51,000 nucleotides of DNA from NCBI GenBank assembly GCA_024636855.1, contig JAGXGG010000104.1, forward strand, positions 1 through 51,000. The letters are read 5' to 3'. Position 1 is the first letter of the stretch. Every line of letters starts with the position of its first letter. The stretch is from Ignavibacteriota bacterium (GTDB lineage Bacteria; Bacteroidota; Ignavibacteria; Kapaibacteriales; UBA2268). The notes under the pieces are model-generated. The model worked only from the letters and a program-made list of their open reading frames with translations, was not told the origin of the DNA and ran no database searches. The position numbers and the translations under genes are program-made. Positions 18,911 to 27,006 of this stretch are shown here, in pieces.

Positions 18911-19675
18911 ATGAAAAATGTATTAATTATATTAATAAGTCTTATGATATTAAGTGCTTGTAGCGACGATAAAACAACCTTACAACCAACAATAGATACT
19001 GAATTTAAATTAGAAAATTACAGTGTAGTTGCATTGTATGGTTTTAATGGGGATTTAGTTGATAATAGTTCAAATAATATTGAACTATTAGGTGAGGACA
19101 TATCTTACTCACTAGATAGAGACAGTAATATTAACTCATCTATTCTATTAAATAAGCAAAGTGATTATCCAAGAACAAATGTTTTATATAATTCTGTACT
19201 AGATCTTTCTCCAGCTTTTACTATTTCTTTATGGGTTAAACCTGATTTAAGTGCTTGTAAAGGTGATAATCTTGGATATATTGATTTGATTGGTAGATGG
19301 TCTGCTACAGGGCAAAAGAATAGTTCATATAGCTTGTGTATATTAAAAAATGGACGAATAGAAGGTAGAACTTATAATCATGATGGACTTTTTGATAATA
19401 CATGGGTTCAAAGTAATGGTACTCTTAACGATAATGAATGGAGTAATATTATAATTACAAGGGATACCTTAGATTTGATGACTATATACTTAAATGGTGA
19501 TTTAGTTACGAAAAATAAAACAAATTCTCCTCAAGAATCTAACTATGAACTCTATATTGGTAAAAGAAGAGACAATATGAGTTTATTTCATGGTAGTATA
19601 GATGATATAATAATTTTAGATGATTTTGTAGAAGAGAATAAGATAAAAGGATTAATGAATTATAATATTAAATAA
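18911..19675 (+). CDS. LamG (concanavalin-like) domain lipoprotein
   Basis: 254 residues. The N terminus has a hydrophobic run ending in the lipobox LSAC (Cys 17), so it is a predicted lipoprotein. Residues 35-245 look like a LamG/concanavalin A-like jelly roll: the opening VALYGFNGDLVDNSS, FTISLWVKPDL in the middle, and the closing LNGDLVTKNKT, YIGKRRD and GSIDDIIILDD strands. Such domains bind carbohydrate or protein ligands outside the cell. It follows the FkbM gene by 81 bases, has similarly AT-rich codon use, and is closed by a perfect 13-bp terminator. Ligand unknown. Confidence 0.82.
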   Translation: MKNVLIILISLMILSACSDDKTTLQPTIDTEFKLENYSVVALYGFNGDLVDNSSNNIELLGEDISYSLDRDSNINSSILLNKQSDYPRTNVLYNSVLDLSPAFTISLWVKPDLSACKGDNLGYIDLIGRWSATGQKNSSYSLCILKNGRIEGRTYNHDGLFDNTWVQSNGTLNDNEWSNIIITRDTLDLMTIYLNGDLVTKNKTNSPQESNYELYIGKRRDNMSLFHGSIDDIIILDDFVEENKIKGLMNYNIK

Positions 19676-19694
19676 TATCTTAATTGCAACAATA

Positions 19695-19708
19695 TCCTAT
19701 TATTAGGA
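19695..19708. repeat. Small hairpin between the LamG gene and its terminator
   Basis: TCCTA, TTAT, TAGGA: a perfect 5-bp stem with a 4-base loop, 20 bases after the stop. Purpose unclear; it may be chance. Confidence 0.25.
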
Positions 19709-19717
19709 AAAGATTTC

Positions 19718-19753
19718 AAACCCATCAAAATTAGATTTTTGATGGGTTTTTAT
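19718..19753 (+). terminator. Rho-independent terminator of the LamG gene
   Basis: AAACCCATCAAAA at 19718-19730 pairs perfectly with TTTTGATGGGTTT at 19737-19749 around a 6-base loop, followed by a short T-rich run. It ends the plus-strand FkbM/LamG transcript. Confidence 0.85.
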
Positions 19754-19767
19754 TTAATTCTAATTTA

Positions 19768-19795
19768 TAAAAAAACCCGGCTTGGCAGCCAGGTT
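19768..19795 (-). terminator. Rho-independent terminator of ftsZ
   Basis: Read on the minus strand, AACCTGGCT, a 4-base loop and AGCCGGGTT form a 9-bp stem with one G-U pair, followed by a run of T (plus-strand A run at 19768-19775). It lies 45 bases after the ftsZ stop and back to back with the plus-strand terminator of the LamG gene. Confidence 0.8.
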
Positions 19796-19840
19796 CTGTG
19801 TGTCATAATTCAAGCGAGTGCTTTACGAGGTGAGAAATAT

Positions 19841-21139
19841 TTATTCCATCATCATCTTTCTGATGAATGCAGGTCTTTCGTACATAGAGTAATTGTCTTC
19901 TTTGATTTTTTCAATTACCTTGTCTTCTACAGTTTTTGTTTCTTTATTTCCGTTGTGCAATTCCATTCTTTTTGATTCGAAAGCAGTACCAAGCTTACTA
20001 TTAACTACTTCTTTTACTTCACTTTTATTTCTTAGAAAAGTAGGTTCATCATAGTTCTTCAGCTGTGTTACCCCCTTTGGGCCGCTATCCATTGTTTTTG
20101 CACTTAGAAAGCTTGTTTTGCTTTCTTGGTTCATTCTTCTTTCTGCTTGGTTGTTTTCTTCTTTAGTGTTATTCTCTTTATCTTTGTTGAAACCAGTAGC
20201 AACAACAGTTACCATTATCTCATCTTGCATTTCATCATTGTATACAACACCATGAATAATGTTAGCGTTGCCACCAGCAGCAGCTTCTACTATTTGAACA
20301 GCTTCAGAAACTTCGAACATAGTCAAATCACTACCTCCAGTTATATTAACTAGAACTCCTTTAGAGCCTTCTATAGATATACCATCTAATAATGGAGATT
20401 TAATTGCTTTTTCAGTTGCTTCTATTGCTCTATTATCACCAGTAGCTACGCCAATACCCATTAGTGCGTCACCCATATCTTTCATTACAGTTCTTACATC
20501 TGCAAAATCAACGTTTACTACACCATGTTGAGAGATTATATCAGATATACCTCTTGTGGCATTATATAATATTTCATCCACTGTCAGAAATGCTTCTTTG
20601 AAACTAGTTTTTTTGTCAATGATTTCTAATAATTTTTGATTTGGAATTACGATCAAAGCATCTACATTTTGTCTTAGTTCTGCAATCCATTTTTCAGCAA
20701 CTTCCATTCTTCTTTTGCCTTCCCAATGGAAAGGAGTAGTTACTATGGCTACTGTTAGTGCTCCCATAGAACGAGCAATCTTTGCTATTTCTGGAGCACC
20801 ACCTGTACCAGTTCCACCACCCATACCAGCAGTAATAAAGACCATGTCAGCTTTGTCAAGCATCTTTTTGATATCTTCTACACTCTCTTCTACCGAAATT
20901 TTTCCTATTGTAGGGTCGGCACCAGCACCTAAACCCTTTGTCTTTTGTTTACCTAGCTGAATACGAATATCAGCTCTGTTATAGTCTAGAGCTTGGTTGT
21001 CAGTATTAGCTACAATAAAGTCAACACCTTGAAGTCCTTTTTCAATCATGTTGTTTATTGCATTTCCACCACCACCACCTACGCCGATGACTTTGATTCT
21101 GGCGTTCTTTTCTTGTGAATGTGTATCTAAAGATATCAT
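19841..21139 (-). CDS. ftsZ: Cell division protein FtsZ
   Basis: 432-residue tubulin-like GTPase that forms the division ring. Motifs: IKVIGVGGGGGNAINNM at the N terminus, the tubulin signature GGGTGTG at 107-113, and the NVDFADVRTVM synergy-loop region. A variable linker (about 320-415) precedes a conserved C-terminal peptide (ERPAFIRK) that should bind FtsA. The ftsQ-ftsA-ftsZ order is that of the classical dcw cluster end. The upstream gap to ftsA is 36 bases; a GGGGG run sits about 8 bases before the ATG. Confidence 0.98.
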   Translation of the reverse strand: MISLDTHSQEKNARIKVIGVGGGGGNAINNMIEKGLQGVDFIVANTDNQALDYNRADIRIQLGKQKTKGLGAGADPTIGKISVEESVEDIKKMLDKADMVFITAGMGGGTGTGGAPEIAKIARSMGALTVAIVTTPFHWEGKRRMEVAEKWIAELRQNVDALIVIPNQKLLEIIDKKTSFKEAFLTVDEILYNATRGISDIISQHGVVNVDFADVRTVMKDMGDALMGIGVATGDNRAIEATEKAIKSPLLDGISIEGSKGVLVNITGGSDLTMFEVSEAVQIVEAAAGGNANIIHGVVYNDEMQDEIMVTVVATGFNKDKENNTKEENNQAERRMNQESKTSFLSAKTMDSGPKGVTQLKNYDEPTFLRNKSEVKEVVNSKLGTAFESKRMELHNGNKETKTVEDKVIEKIKEDNYSMYERPAFIRKMMME

Positions 21140-21175
21140 TTGGATGCCCCCAAAAATTTAAAATTTAATTTACTT

Positions 21176-22570
21176 TTATAATTCTTCTATAAACTTCTTT
21201 ATCATGCTGAATGAGTTTGTTACAGCTTTTCCTTTTTTCTCTGCTTTTTCTTGTACTTCCTTTTTTGCTGTTTTTCTTGTAAAGATATTTTTAACTGAAT
21301 TTTCCTTTACTTTTTCTGCTTTTTCAACAATTATTGTTTCATCATTCATTTCTTCGTCTTCTTCAGCTTCAATAGTCAAATCTTCAATTTCAAATGAATT
21401 AATATCACCTATGCCATTTAATGCTAATCCAACGGCAGTCGAATATACTGGACTACTTACTTCAGGTGCTAACCCACTATATGAAAGATTTGTTGGAATC
21501 CCAATCTTTATAGGCATACCAAATACTTCTTTAGCTAGTTCTTCAGTCCCATTTAGCAAAGCAGTTCCGCCAGTTATAACTATACCAGCACCTAAGCTAT
21601 GAGCGTAACCAGATCTGTTGATTTCAGCCAAAGCAAATTCAAAGAGTTCCTGCATTCTTGGTTGGATAATCTCACACAGTTGTGATTTTTGTATTTCCAT
21701 TGGTTTACGTCCACCAATTCCAGGAACCATGAATACTTCATCTTTCATTATTGAATCGCCATGACAATGGCCATAATCTCTTTTGATTTTTTCAGCTTGA
21801 TTAGTAACTATTCCTAATACTTTTCTTATATCATTTGTTACGTGCTTGCCAGCTAAAGCAAATACGGATGTAAATCTGTATATTCCTTCTTCAAAAATAG
21901 CAACATCAGTTGTTCCACCACCAATATCAACTATAGCTACTCCCATTTCCTTTTCAGCATCTAATAAAACTGATTTACTACTAGCTATAGGCTCAAGTAT
22001 TACATCTTTTACCTTTATATCTAGTCTTTCTACACATCTATAAATATTATTAATAGCAGTTTTCAATCCTGTTATTATATTTACATTGGCTTCCATTCGG
22101 ATACCAGACATACCAATAGGGTCTGTTATTCCATCTTGACCATCTATTATGAAATCTTGTGGTATTACATGTAATATTTTTCTTTCAGAAGGAATTGCTA
22201 TTTTACTTGCATCTTTTAATAGTCTATCAACATCGGCTTGAGTTATTTCTTGTTCACTATTAGATATGCCTATTATACCGCGAGTTTTAATTGCTTCAAT
22301 GTGGTCCCCAGCTATACCAACAGTTACTTCTTTTATCTTAATACCAGATTGTTCTTCTGCCTGCTCTATAACTTTTTTAATACTTCTGATTGTCTTTTCG
22401 ATATTAACAACTACACCTCTATTAAGGCCTTCGCTTTCAGCTATACCTATTCCTAATATCTTAAGAGTGTTGTTACTAGGATCTGGTGAAGTAACCAATG
22501 CACAAACTTTAGAAGTTCCGATATCTAAACCTACTGAAATAGGTAAACCATTATTTAATGTAGAGGACAT
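21176..22570 (-). CDS. ftsA: Cell division protein FtsA
   Basis: 464-residue actin-like ATPase that anchors FtsZ to the membrane. The first phosphate loop is VGLDIGTSKVCALV (13-26); VAIVDIGGGTTDVAIF (about 200-215) is the second; GIVITGGTALLNG is the adenosine motif. The SHS2/1C insertion lies near residues 85-160. After residue 400 comes a charged linker and a last short amphipathic helix (SMIKKFIEEL) that fits the membrane-targeting sequence. It sits 18 bases after ftsQ and upstream of ftsZ. Confidence 0.97.
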   Translation of the reverse strand: MSSTLNNGLPISVGLDIGTSKVCALVTSPDPSNNTLKILGIGIAESEGLNRGVVVNIEKTIRSIKKVIEQAEEQSGIKIKEVTVGIAGDHIEAIKTRGIIGISNSEQEITQADVDRLLKDASKIAIPSERKILHVIPQDFIIDGQDGITDPIGMSGIRMEANVNIITGLKTAINNIYRCVERLDIKVKDVILEPIASSKSVLLDAEKEMGVAIVDIGGGTTDVAIFEEGIYRFTSVFALAGKHVTNDIRKVLGIVTNQAEKIKRDYGHCHGDSIMKDEVFMVPGIGGRKPMEIQKSQLCEIIQPRMQELFEFALAEINRSGYAHSLGAGIVITGGTALLNGTEELAKEVFGMPIKIGIPTNLSYSGLAPEVSSPVYSTAVGLALNGIGDINSFEIEDLTIEAEEDEEMNDETIIVEKAEKVKENSVKNIFTRKTAKKEVQEKAEKKGKAVTNSFSMIKKFIEEL

Positions 22571-22588
22571 ATTAATACCTTAGATTTT

Positions 22589-23353
22589 TTAAATTTCTTC
22601 AATTACTATTCTGTCAAGCCATCTCAAATCAACTGTTTTGACTGAAGTTAATAGTACTCGAGCTGCTCTGTCGCTCATTAGTATTCTTAACTTGTCAAAT
22701 TTATTTTCTATATTATCATCCAAACCCAAATATATCTTTGCCTTTTCGAATGGACCGATTAACTCAAATCCTTTCTCATCATCTATATATCTTATCTCAC
22801 TGACAAAATCTAAAACTTCCTGTTTCTTATTTAGTTCATCTATGATATTAATTGCTGCTATGATCAGTGCCGTATCTGTAGTTGCAACACCAGATACAAT
22901 TACCAAATCTGAATAATCTTTCAATACTTTGTAGGGGAGTATAGTACCGTCTTGGTCTATGTAATTTAAATTCCCCTTAATATTATAAAAAGCAAATGGA
23001 TATCTTTCTTCTAAATCTAGACTGATTGTTGATTGACTAGCAAATGACGCAACACATTTTTTGATGTAGGCATCTTTTTCTATTACTTCCTCAATCTTCA
23101 TCAGTAATACACTATCTTTAGTCTTTCCAAAAGATATTTTCTTTGCTTGCTCAAAGAACTTATCGGAATCATTCAAGTTTAATCCGTTTATCTCGTATTC
23201 AGTTATTTTTTCACTCATAAACCATCTATCAGATAAGTTTACTAAGTAAACCGTACCTGCGATAGCAATCAGCAGAAACATTGGAACGATAAATCGTTTC
23301 CAACTTGAAATAACCTTGAATTCCGAGACATTCGTGTCTTTCTCGTCTTCCAA
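22589..23353 (-). CDS. ftsQ: Cell division protein FtsQ (POTRA domain)
   Basis: 254 residues: a short cytoplasmic N terminus, one membrane helix at about 22-41 (RFIVPMFLLIAIAGTVYLV), a POTRA-like domain (about 50-120, with YEINGLNLN and the SLDLEERYPFAFY end) and a beta domain to the C terminus. It is a bitopic member of the FtsQ-FtsL-FtsB complex. FtsQ is poorly conserved in sequence; the call rests on topology, the ERYPFA region and its place before ftsA and ftsZ. No murC or other dcw gene precedes it. Confidence 0.88.
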   Translation of the reverse strand: MEDEKDTNVSEFKVISSWKRFIVPMFLLIAIAGTVYLVNLSDRWFMSEKITEYEINGLNLNDSDKFFEQAKKISFGKTKDSVLLMKIEEVIEKDAYIKKCVASFASQSTISLDLEERYPFAFYNIKGNLNYIDQDGTILPYKVLKDYSDLVIVSGVATTDTALIIAAINIIDELNKKQEVLDFVSEIRYIDDEKGFELIGPFEKAKIYLGLDDNIENKFDKLRILMSDRAARVLLTSVKTVDLRWLDRIVIEEI

Positions 23354-23507
23354 TGGTATAACTCTTTATATTATTATGTGTTAAGTAAAGTGGAGTACAT
23401 TTTGGTGTGTATCATCCCTTTATGCTGCGTATTTTAACAATTCAAATGTAAGTGAGATTACATTAAAAAGCAAATTAAATTTTCATACAAATTTTTCTTA
23501 ACTCTCA

Positions 23508-23530
23508 AAAGCCTTGATAGATAAGGCTTT
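23508..23530. terminator. Hairpin downstream of nuoK
   Basis: AAAGCCTT at 23508-23515 and AAGGCTTT at 23523-23530 form an 8-bp perfect stem with a 7-base loop in the 239-base gap between ftsQ and nuoK. On the minus strand it ends GGCTTTTG, so it may end the nuoJK transcript, though the T-run is short. The rest of the gap should also hold the ftsQ promoter. Confidence 0.45.
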
Positions 23531-23561
23531 CAATCTAAAAAATATTTTCAACATTTTTTAA

Positions 23562-23580
23562 TTCTAGATTAAATCTAGAA
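23562..23580. repeat. Perfect 19-bp palindrome next to nuoK
   Basis: TTCTAGATT, one A, then AATCTAGAA: perfect 9-base arms 12 bases after the nuoK stop. It could be a protein-binding site or a transcript-end hairpin. There is no T-run immediately after it on either strand. Confidence 0.4.
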
Positions 23581-23592
23581 GTTATTATAAAT

Positions 23593-23904
23593 TTACCACT
23601 TCAGTAGATTTATCTCATCTACGTAAATAGTTCGTTTATTTCTAAATAAAGCAAGTACAATTGCTAAACCGATTGCTGCTTCCGCTGCTGCTACGGCCAT
23701 AACAAAGAATACAAATATCTGTCCAGAAGAATCACCTAAAAAAGATGAGAATGCTACTAAGCTAATATTCACAGCGTTGAGCATTAACTCTATGCACATA
23801 AATATGATAATAGCGTTTCTTCTAGTTAGTACACCTACGGAACCTATTGCAAATATTGTTCCCGATAATATCAAATAATATTCTAATGGAATTGCTTCAA
23901 TCAT
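23593..23904 (-). CDS. nuoK: NADH-quinone oxidoreductase subunit K
   Basis: 103-residue membrane subunit of complex I with three helices (about 4-22, 28-52 and 61-85), homologous to MnhC/MrpC antiporter subunits. The conserved glutamates are present in helix 2 ([15 protein letters not shown]) and helix 3 ([17 protein letters not shown]). Its start overlaps the nuoJ stop by four bases. Only J and K are here; the other 9-12 complex I genes must be elsewhere. Confidence 0.95.
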   Translation of the reverse strand: MIEAIPLEYYLILSGTIFAIGSVGVLTRRNAIIIFMCIELMLNAVNISLVAFSSFLGDSSGQIFVFFVMAVAAAEAAIGLAIVLALFRNKRTIYVDEINLLKW

Positions 23905-24443
23905 TTTAAACTCTTCTGTGGTAAGTCTCTTTCTAAAAATAATTTCTTTTTACCTAATAATAATGCACCAACTACTGCTACTAAAAGCAATAGAGCAATA
24001 TATTCAAATGGAAATAAATACTCTGTAAATAATTTATACCCTAAGTTCTTAACTAGACCAGTATTAACAGATTCAGCTGTTATCTCATGAGAAAAAGTAC
24101 CGGCGCTTGTAAATAGTATTAATACCTGTACTACAAATGCAGCTCCGAAAGTCATAGCAACTCCCTTTCGTGCATTAAATCTTGTATCTAAGTCTTCTTC
24201 TTTTCCCAAATTAAGTAGTAAGATAACGAAAACAACTAATACCATAATAGCACCAGCGTAAACTAATATCTGTAATACTGCTATAAATTGAGCATTTAGA
24301 GTCAAATACAAACCTGCTAGCATTAAAAAATGCAATACCAAGTTCATAGCTGATACTACGGGATGTCTCGATGCTACTGTACCAAATGCAGTCCCAATAG
24401 CTACTATACTTAATATCAAAAAGAATATTGTTGTCAATGCCAT
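23901..24443 (-). CDS. nuoJ: NADH-quinone oxidoreductase subunit J
   Basis: 180-residue complex I membrane subunit with five hydrophobic segments. The conserved helix-3 region [20 protein letters not shown] (about residues 57-76) is clear, as is the preceding [20 protein letters not shown]. The last helix [20 protein letters not shown] is typical. It is the first gene of a two-gene nuoJ-nuoK unit set off from rel by 109 bases and from ftsQ by 239 bases. Confidence 0.95.
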   Translation of the reverse strand: MALTTIFFLILSIVAIGTAFGTVASRHPVVSAMNLVLHFLMLAGLYLTLNAQFIAVLQILVYAGAIMVLVVFVILLLNLGKEEDLDTRFNARKGVAMTFGAAFVVQVLILFTSAGTFSHEITAESVNTGLVKNLGYKLFTEYLFPFEYIALLLLVAVVGALLLGKKKLFLERDLPQKSLK

Positions 24444-24471
24444 AAGTTTTAGAATTTTGGTTTTAGAAAAT

Positions 24472-24479
24472 CAAATTTA
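24472..24479 (-). promoter_or_regulatory. Possible -7 element for nuoJK
   Basis: On the minus strand TAAATTTG matches the Bacteroidetes TAnnTTTG consensus about 29 bases before the nuoJ ATG. A second match (TACTTTTG) lies farther upstream. No good -33 box is seen, and such matches are frequent in AT-rich DNA. Confidence 0.25.
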
Positions 24480-24552
24480 ACAAAAATAAGTTAATTATTT
24501 AATTCTATCAAGTAATAATCTGATATTGATTATCCACAAAAGTATAGATTAA

Positions 24553-26577
24553 TCAATAGAGTTCTACAGATTCTATATCTGTTATGCTCATTACTTTCTC
24601 TATTATGCTACTTAACTCTATATCATTGTTAAGCTTTAGAGTTACTTTCCCTTCGAATACATTCTCAATAGTATCAAATGAAATTCCGTTGAGGCTGACA
24701 TTTTCAATTGATATAATACTTTCTGTGATTTCTTTTACTATACCCGGTCTATCCTTTCCTCTAATAATTAAGGATTTGATAGAAGTTCTAGTTTGTTTTT
24801 TCAGTGGTTTATGTAAATTAACTTTAGCCCCTTTTCTAGCTAACTCTCTTAATAGCTCAGCTATGTAAGATATTTCTAAATTACCTTTACCAAGTTCGAT
24901 ATACATTTCACGTTCTGAAACTAAGTCTAACTCTTTTACTACTTTATCTATTACTGATTGTCGAATTGCTACTTGACTATTTACTATTTCAGATTTCCAA
25001 AGCTTTCTACCTTTACGATAATTTTTAGTTTGAATTTCTTTTAAATACTTATTTAATACAGATCTAGCTTTATTAGTTGTGATTATACTTTGCCAATCTT
25101 CAGAAATTGATTTTTTAGTAGAGGTCAATATTTCAACTTGATCACCACTCTGCAATTTATAGTCAATTGGTACTATTTTGCCATTTACTTTTGCACCTAT
25201 ATAATGACTACCTAATTCACTATGTATTTGAAACGCGAAATCTAAAGGTGTGGAATTTACAGGAAAAGTATGAAGCTCATTCTTAGGCGTAAATACATGA
25301 ATTTCTTGAAGAAATGTGTTTTTCTTTAGGAAGTTAAATAGCTCTTCTGGCGATTCTGTATCATTGCTTTCTATCATCTCACGAACTGAATCCATCCACT
25401 CAATAGCATTTGGATTATCAAATACTGACTGAGCTGGTATAAATCCTTTCTTATAATTGAAGTGAGCAGCGACACCTCTCTCTGCAACTTCATGCATTGC
25501 TCTGGTCCTTAGTTGTATCTCTACAGGTCTTCTTTGAGGACCTAAAACAGCACAATGTATAGATTGGTAACCATTTTGTTTTGGAGCATTTATATAATCT
25601 TTAAATGTTTCCGGTACTGGTGGATATATAGATGCAGCCAAGCTGTAAACATAAAAACATAAATTCGGATCATCGCATTCTAAAATTATTCTTATTGCTA
25701 TGAGATCGAATAGCTCATCAACTGGTTTATTCCTTGCTATAGTCTTATTGAATATTGAATATATATGCTTTGCTCTTCCGTATATTTTTACTTTAACATT
25801 ATTCTTTACCAAGAACTTATCATTACTTATCTTATTAAGTAATGGTGCTTTAAAATCCTCTACATATTTCTCTCTATCTTTTCTTTTACCAAGAAGCTTT
25901 GATTTTATTTTATCAAATTCTTTTCTGTTTATAACCTTAAAAGCTAAGTCTTCTAATTCCCATTTTATATTTCTAAACCCAAATCTATTGGCAAATGGTG
26001 CAAATACTTCTAAAGATTCTTTAGCATCTTTAAGTTGCTTTTCTTTAGCAAGTGGGGCGATTGTTCTTAAATTCTCTAATCTTTCTGCTAATTTGATAAA
26101 GATAATCCTAACATCTTTGAACATAGACATTAGTAATTTTCTATAATTTTCTAACTCAACTTCAGGTTGGATTAACTCTTCTTCTATATGATTGATTTTC
26201 TCTATACCAGTTACTATATCAGCTATAGTAGTCCCAAATTCTGCTTTTATTAGCTTATAATCATATTCATTTTCTGTTTTGATTACATCACAAATCAGTG
26301 CAGCGATAACAGATACATCGTCGAGTTTTATTTCTGTAGCTACAATTCTAGCCACTGCAACAGCATGACTAAAGTAAGGGGTTCCCGATAGTCTTAGTCG
26401 GTCCTTATTCGCATCAAGAGCTATTAGAAATGCTTTTCTTAGCAATTCTTCATTACCATTTTTTATAAATTTCTGACAATCAGCTAATAATAAATCAAAT
26501 TCTTCCTTTGCTTTACTATTTTCTAGATTATCTAGATCTGTATCTGGTATAATATCTCTTATTGCCGATTTGAACAT
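24553..26577 (-). CDS. relA: RelA/SpoT family (p)ppGpp synthetase with degenerate hydrolase domain
   Basis: 674-residue long Rel homologue: HD domain (about 45-190), synthetase domain (about 240-370), TGS (about 410-470), helical region and C-terminal ACT domain (about 595-674). The synthetase site looks complete: GRAKHIYSI, DLIAIRIIL, NGYQSIH and VEIQLRT. The HD site does not: the HD pair reads C96-D97 (AALICDVIK), the following Glu-Asp of the usual HDxVED motif is Lys-Thr (100-101), and the distal LADRLHNMRT motif reads LAERLENLRT (E165, E168). His71 remains. I infer a synthetase-only, RelA-like enzyme that makes alarmone but cannot degrade it. A SpoT-type or small hydrolase should exist elsewhere. 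Confidence 0.93.
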   Translation of the reverse strand: MFKSAIRDIIPDTDLDNLENSKAKEEFDLLLADCQKFIKNGNEELLRKAFLIALDANKDRLRLSGTPYFSHAVAVARIVATEIKLDDVSVIAALICDVIKTENEYDYKLIKAEFGTTIADIVTGIEKINHIEEELIQPEVELENYRKLLMSMFKDVRIIFIKLAERLENLRTIAPLAKEKQLKDAKESLEVFAPFANRFGFRNIKWELEDLAFKVINRKEFDKIKSKLLGKRKDREKYVEDFKAPLLNKISNDKFLVKNNVKVKIYGRAKHIYSIFNKTIARNKPVDELFDLIAIRIILECDDPNLCFYVYSLAASIYPPVPETFKDYINAPKQNGYQSIHCAVLGPQRRPVEIQLRTRAMHEVAERGVAAHFNYKKGFIPAQSVFDNPNAIEWMDSVREMIESNDTESPEELFNFLKKNTFLQEIHVFTPKNELHTFPVNSTPLDFAFQIHSELGSHYIGAKVNGKIVPIDYKLQSGDQVEILTSTKKSISEDWQSIITTNKARSVLNKYLKEIQTKNYRKGRKLWKSEIVNSQVAIRQSVIDKVVKELDLVSEREMYIELGKGNLEISYIAELLRELARKGAKVNLHKPLKKQTRTSIKSLIIRGKDRPGIVKEITESIISIENVSLNGISFDTIENVFEGKVTLKLNNDIELSSIIEKVMSITDIESVELY

Positions 26578-26604
26578 TTTCTAATTCTGTTATGGTAAGT
26601 AGCA

Positions 26605-26612
26605 CAAAAATA
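26605..26612 (-). promoter_or_regulatory. Possible -7 element for rel
   Basis: On the minus strand TATTTTTG fits TAnnTTTG about 28 bases before the rel ATG. No spaced -33 element was found; tentative. Confidence 0.25.
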
Positions 26613-26691
26613 TAAAAATTGCAAGACTTATTTGTTAAGATTTACAATCTATAGTTTAATTAATAGTTTTTGTATATTGTAACTAAACATA

Positions 26692-26719
26692 TTGACAGAA
26701 ATTACCGATTAATTATTAA
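26692..26719 (+). promoter_or_regulatory. Possible promoter of the small-protein/coiled-coil pair
   Basis: TTGACA at 26692-26697 and TATTAA at 26714-26719 are 16 bases apart and end 20 bases before the ATG at 26740. The -35 is perfect and the -10 matches four of six. It lies in the 162-base divergent gap with rel. Confidence 0.4.
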
Positions 26720-26739
26720 AATAAATTTATCTTACAAAA

Positions 26740-27006
26740 ATGAAATTCTCTGAAAAATATATAGAAAAAGTTAATTCATTAGTTAAGCCCATAAACCACT
26801 TTGAAACATTGGCAAAGGATGGTTTTCTAAATGAATATATTAAAGACTTTTTTTATGATAAGTACTGTAATGATATGGAGTTCAGAGAAAATATTATGAT
26901 AATACAACAAGAGTATTCACACGAGCCAGTAGAAGAAATCAATAATGAATATCTAACAGCACTTAGCAATGAATTGACTAATTTCATCGAGAAAAATGAG
27001 AAATGA
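26740..27006 (+). CDS. Small hypothetical helical protein (88 aa)
   Basis: Not a family I recognise. The 88 residues are charged and mostly helical by composition, with no signal peptide or membrane segment, so it is probably cytoplasmic. A central segment, FLNEYIKDFFYDKYCNDMEF, is rich in aromatic and acidic residues. The TGA stop overlaps the ATG of the following coiled-coil gene by four bases, so the two proteins are probably made together and may interact. It is divergent from rel. Confidence 0.7.
   Translation: MKFSEKYIEKVNSLVKPINHFETLAKDGFLNEYIKDFFYDKYCNDMEFRENIMIIQQEYSHEPVEEINNEYLTALSNELTNFIEKNEK

Noticed and set aside
21204-22043. Long plus-strand frames opposite ftsA
   Set aside because: Serine- and phenylalanine-rich translations are the usual antisense shadow of an AT-rich gene; ftsA is certain.
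25700-26146. 148-codon plus-strand frame opposite rel
   Set aside because: Shadow of the rel gene; no domain.
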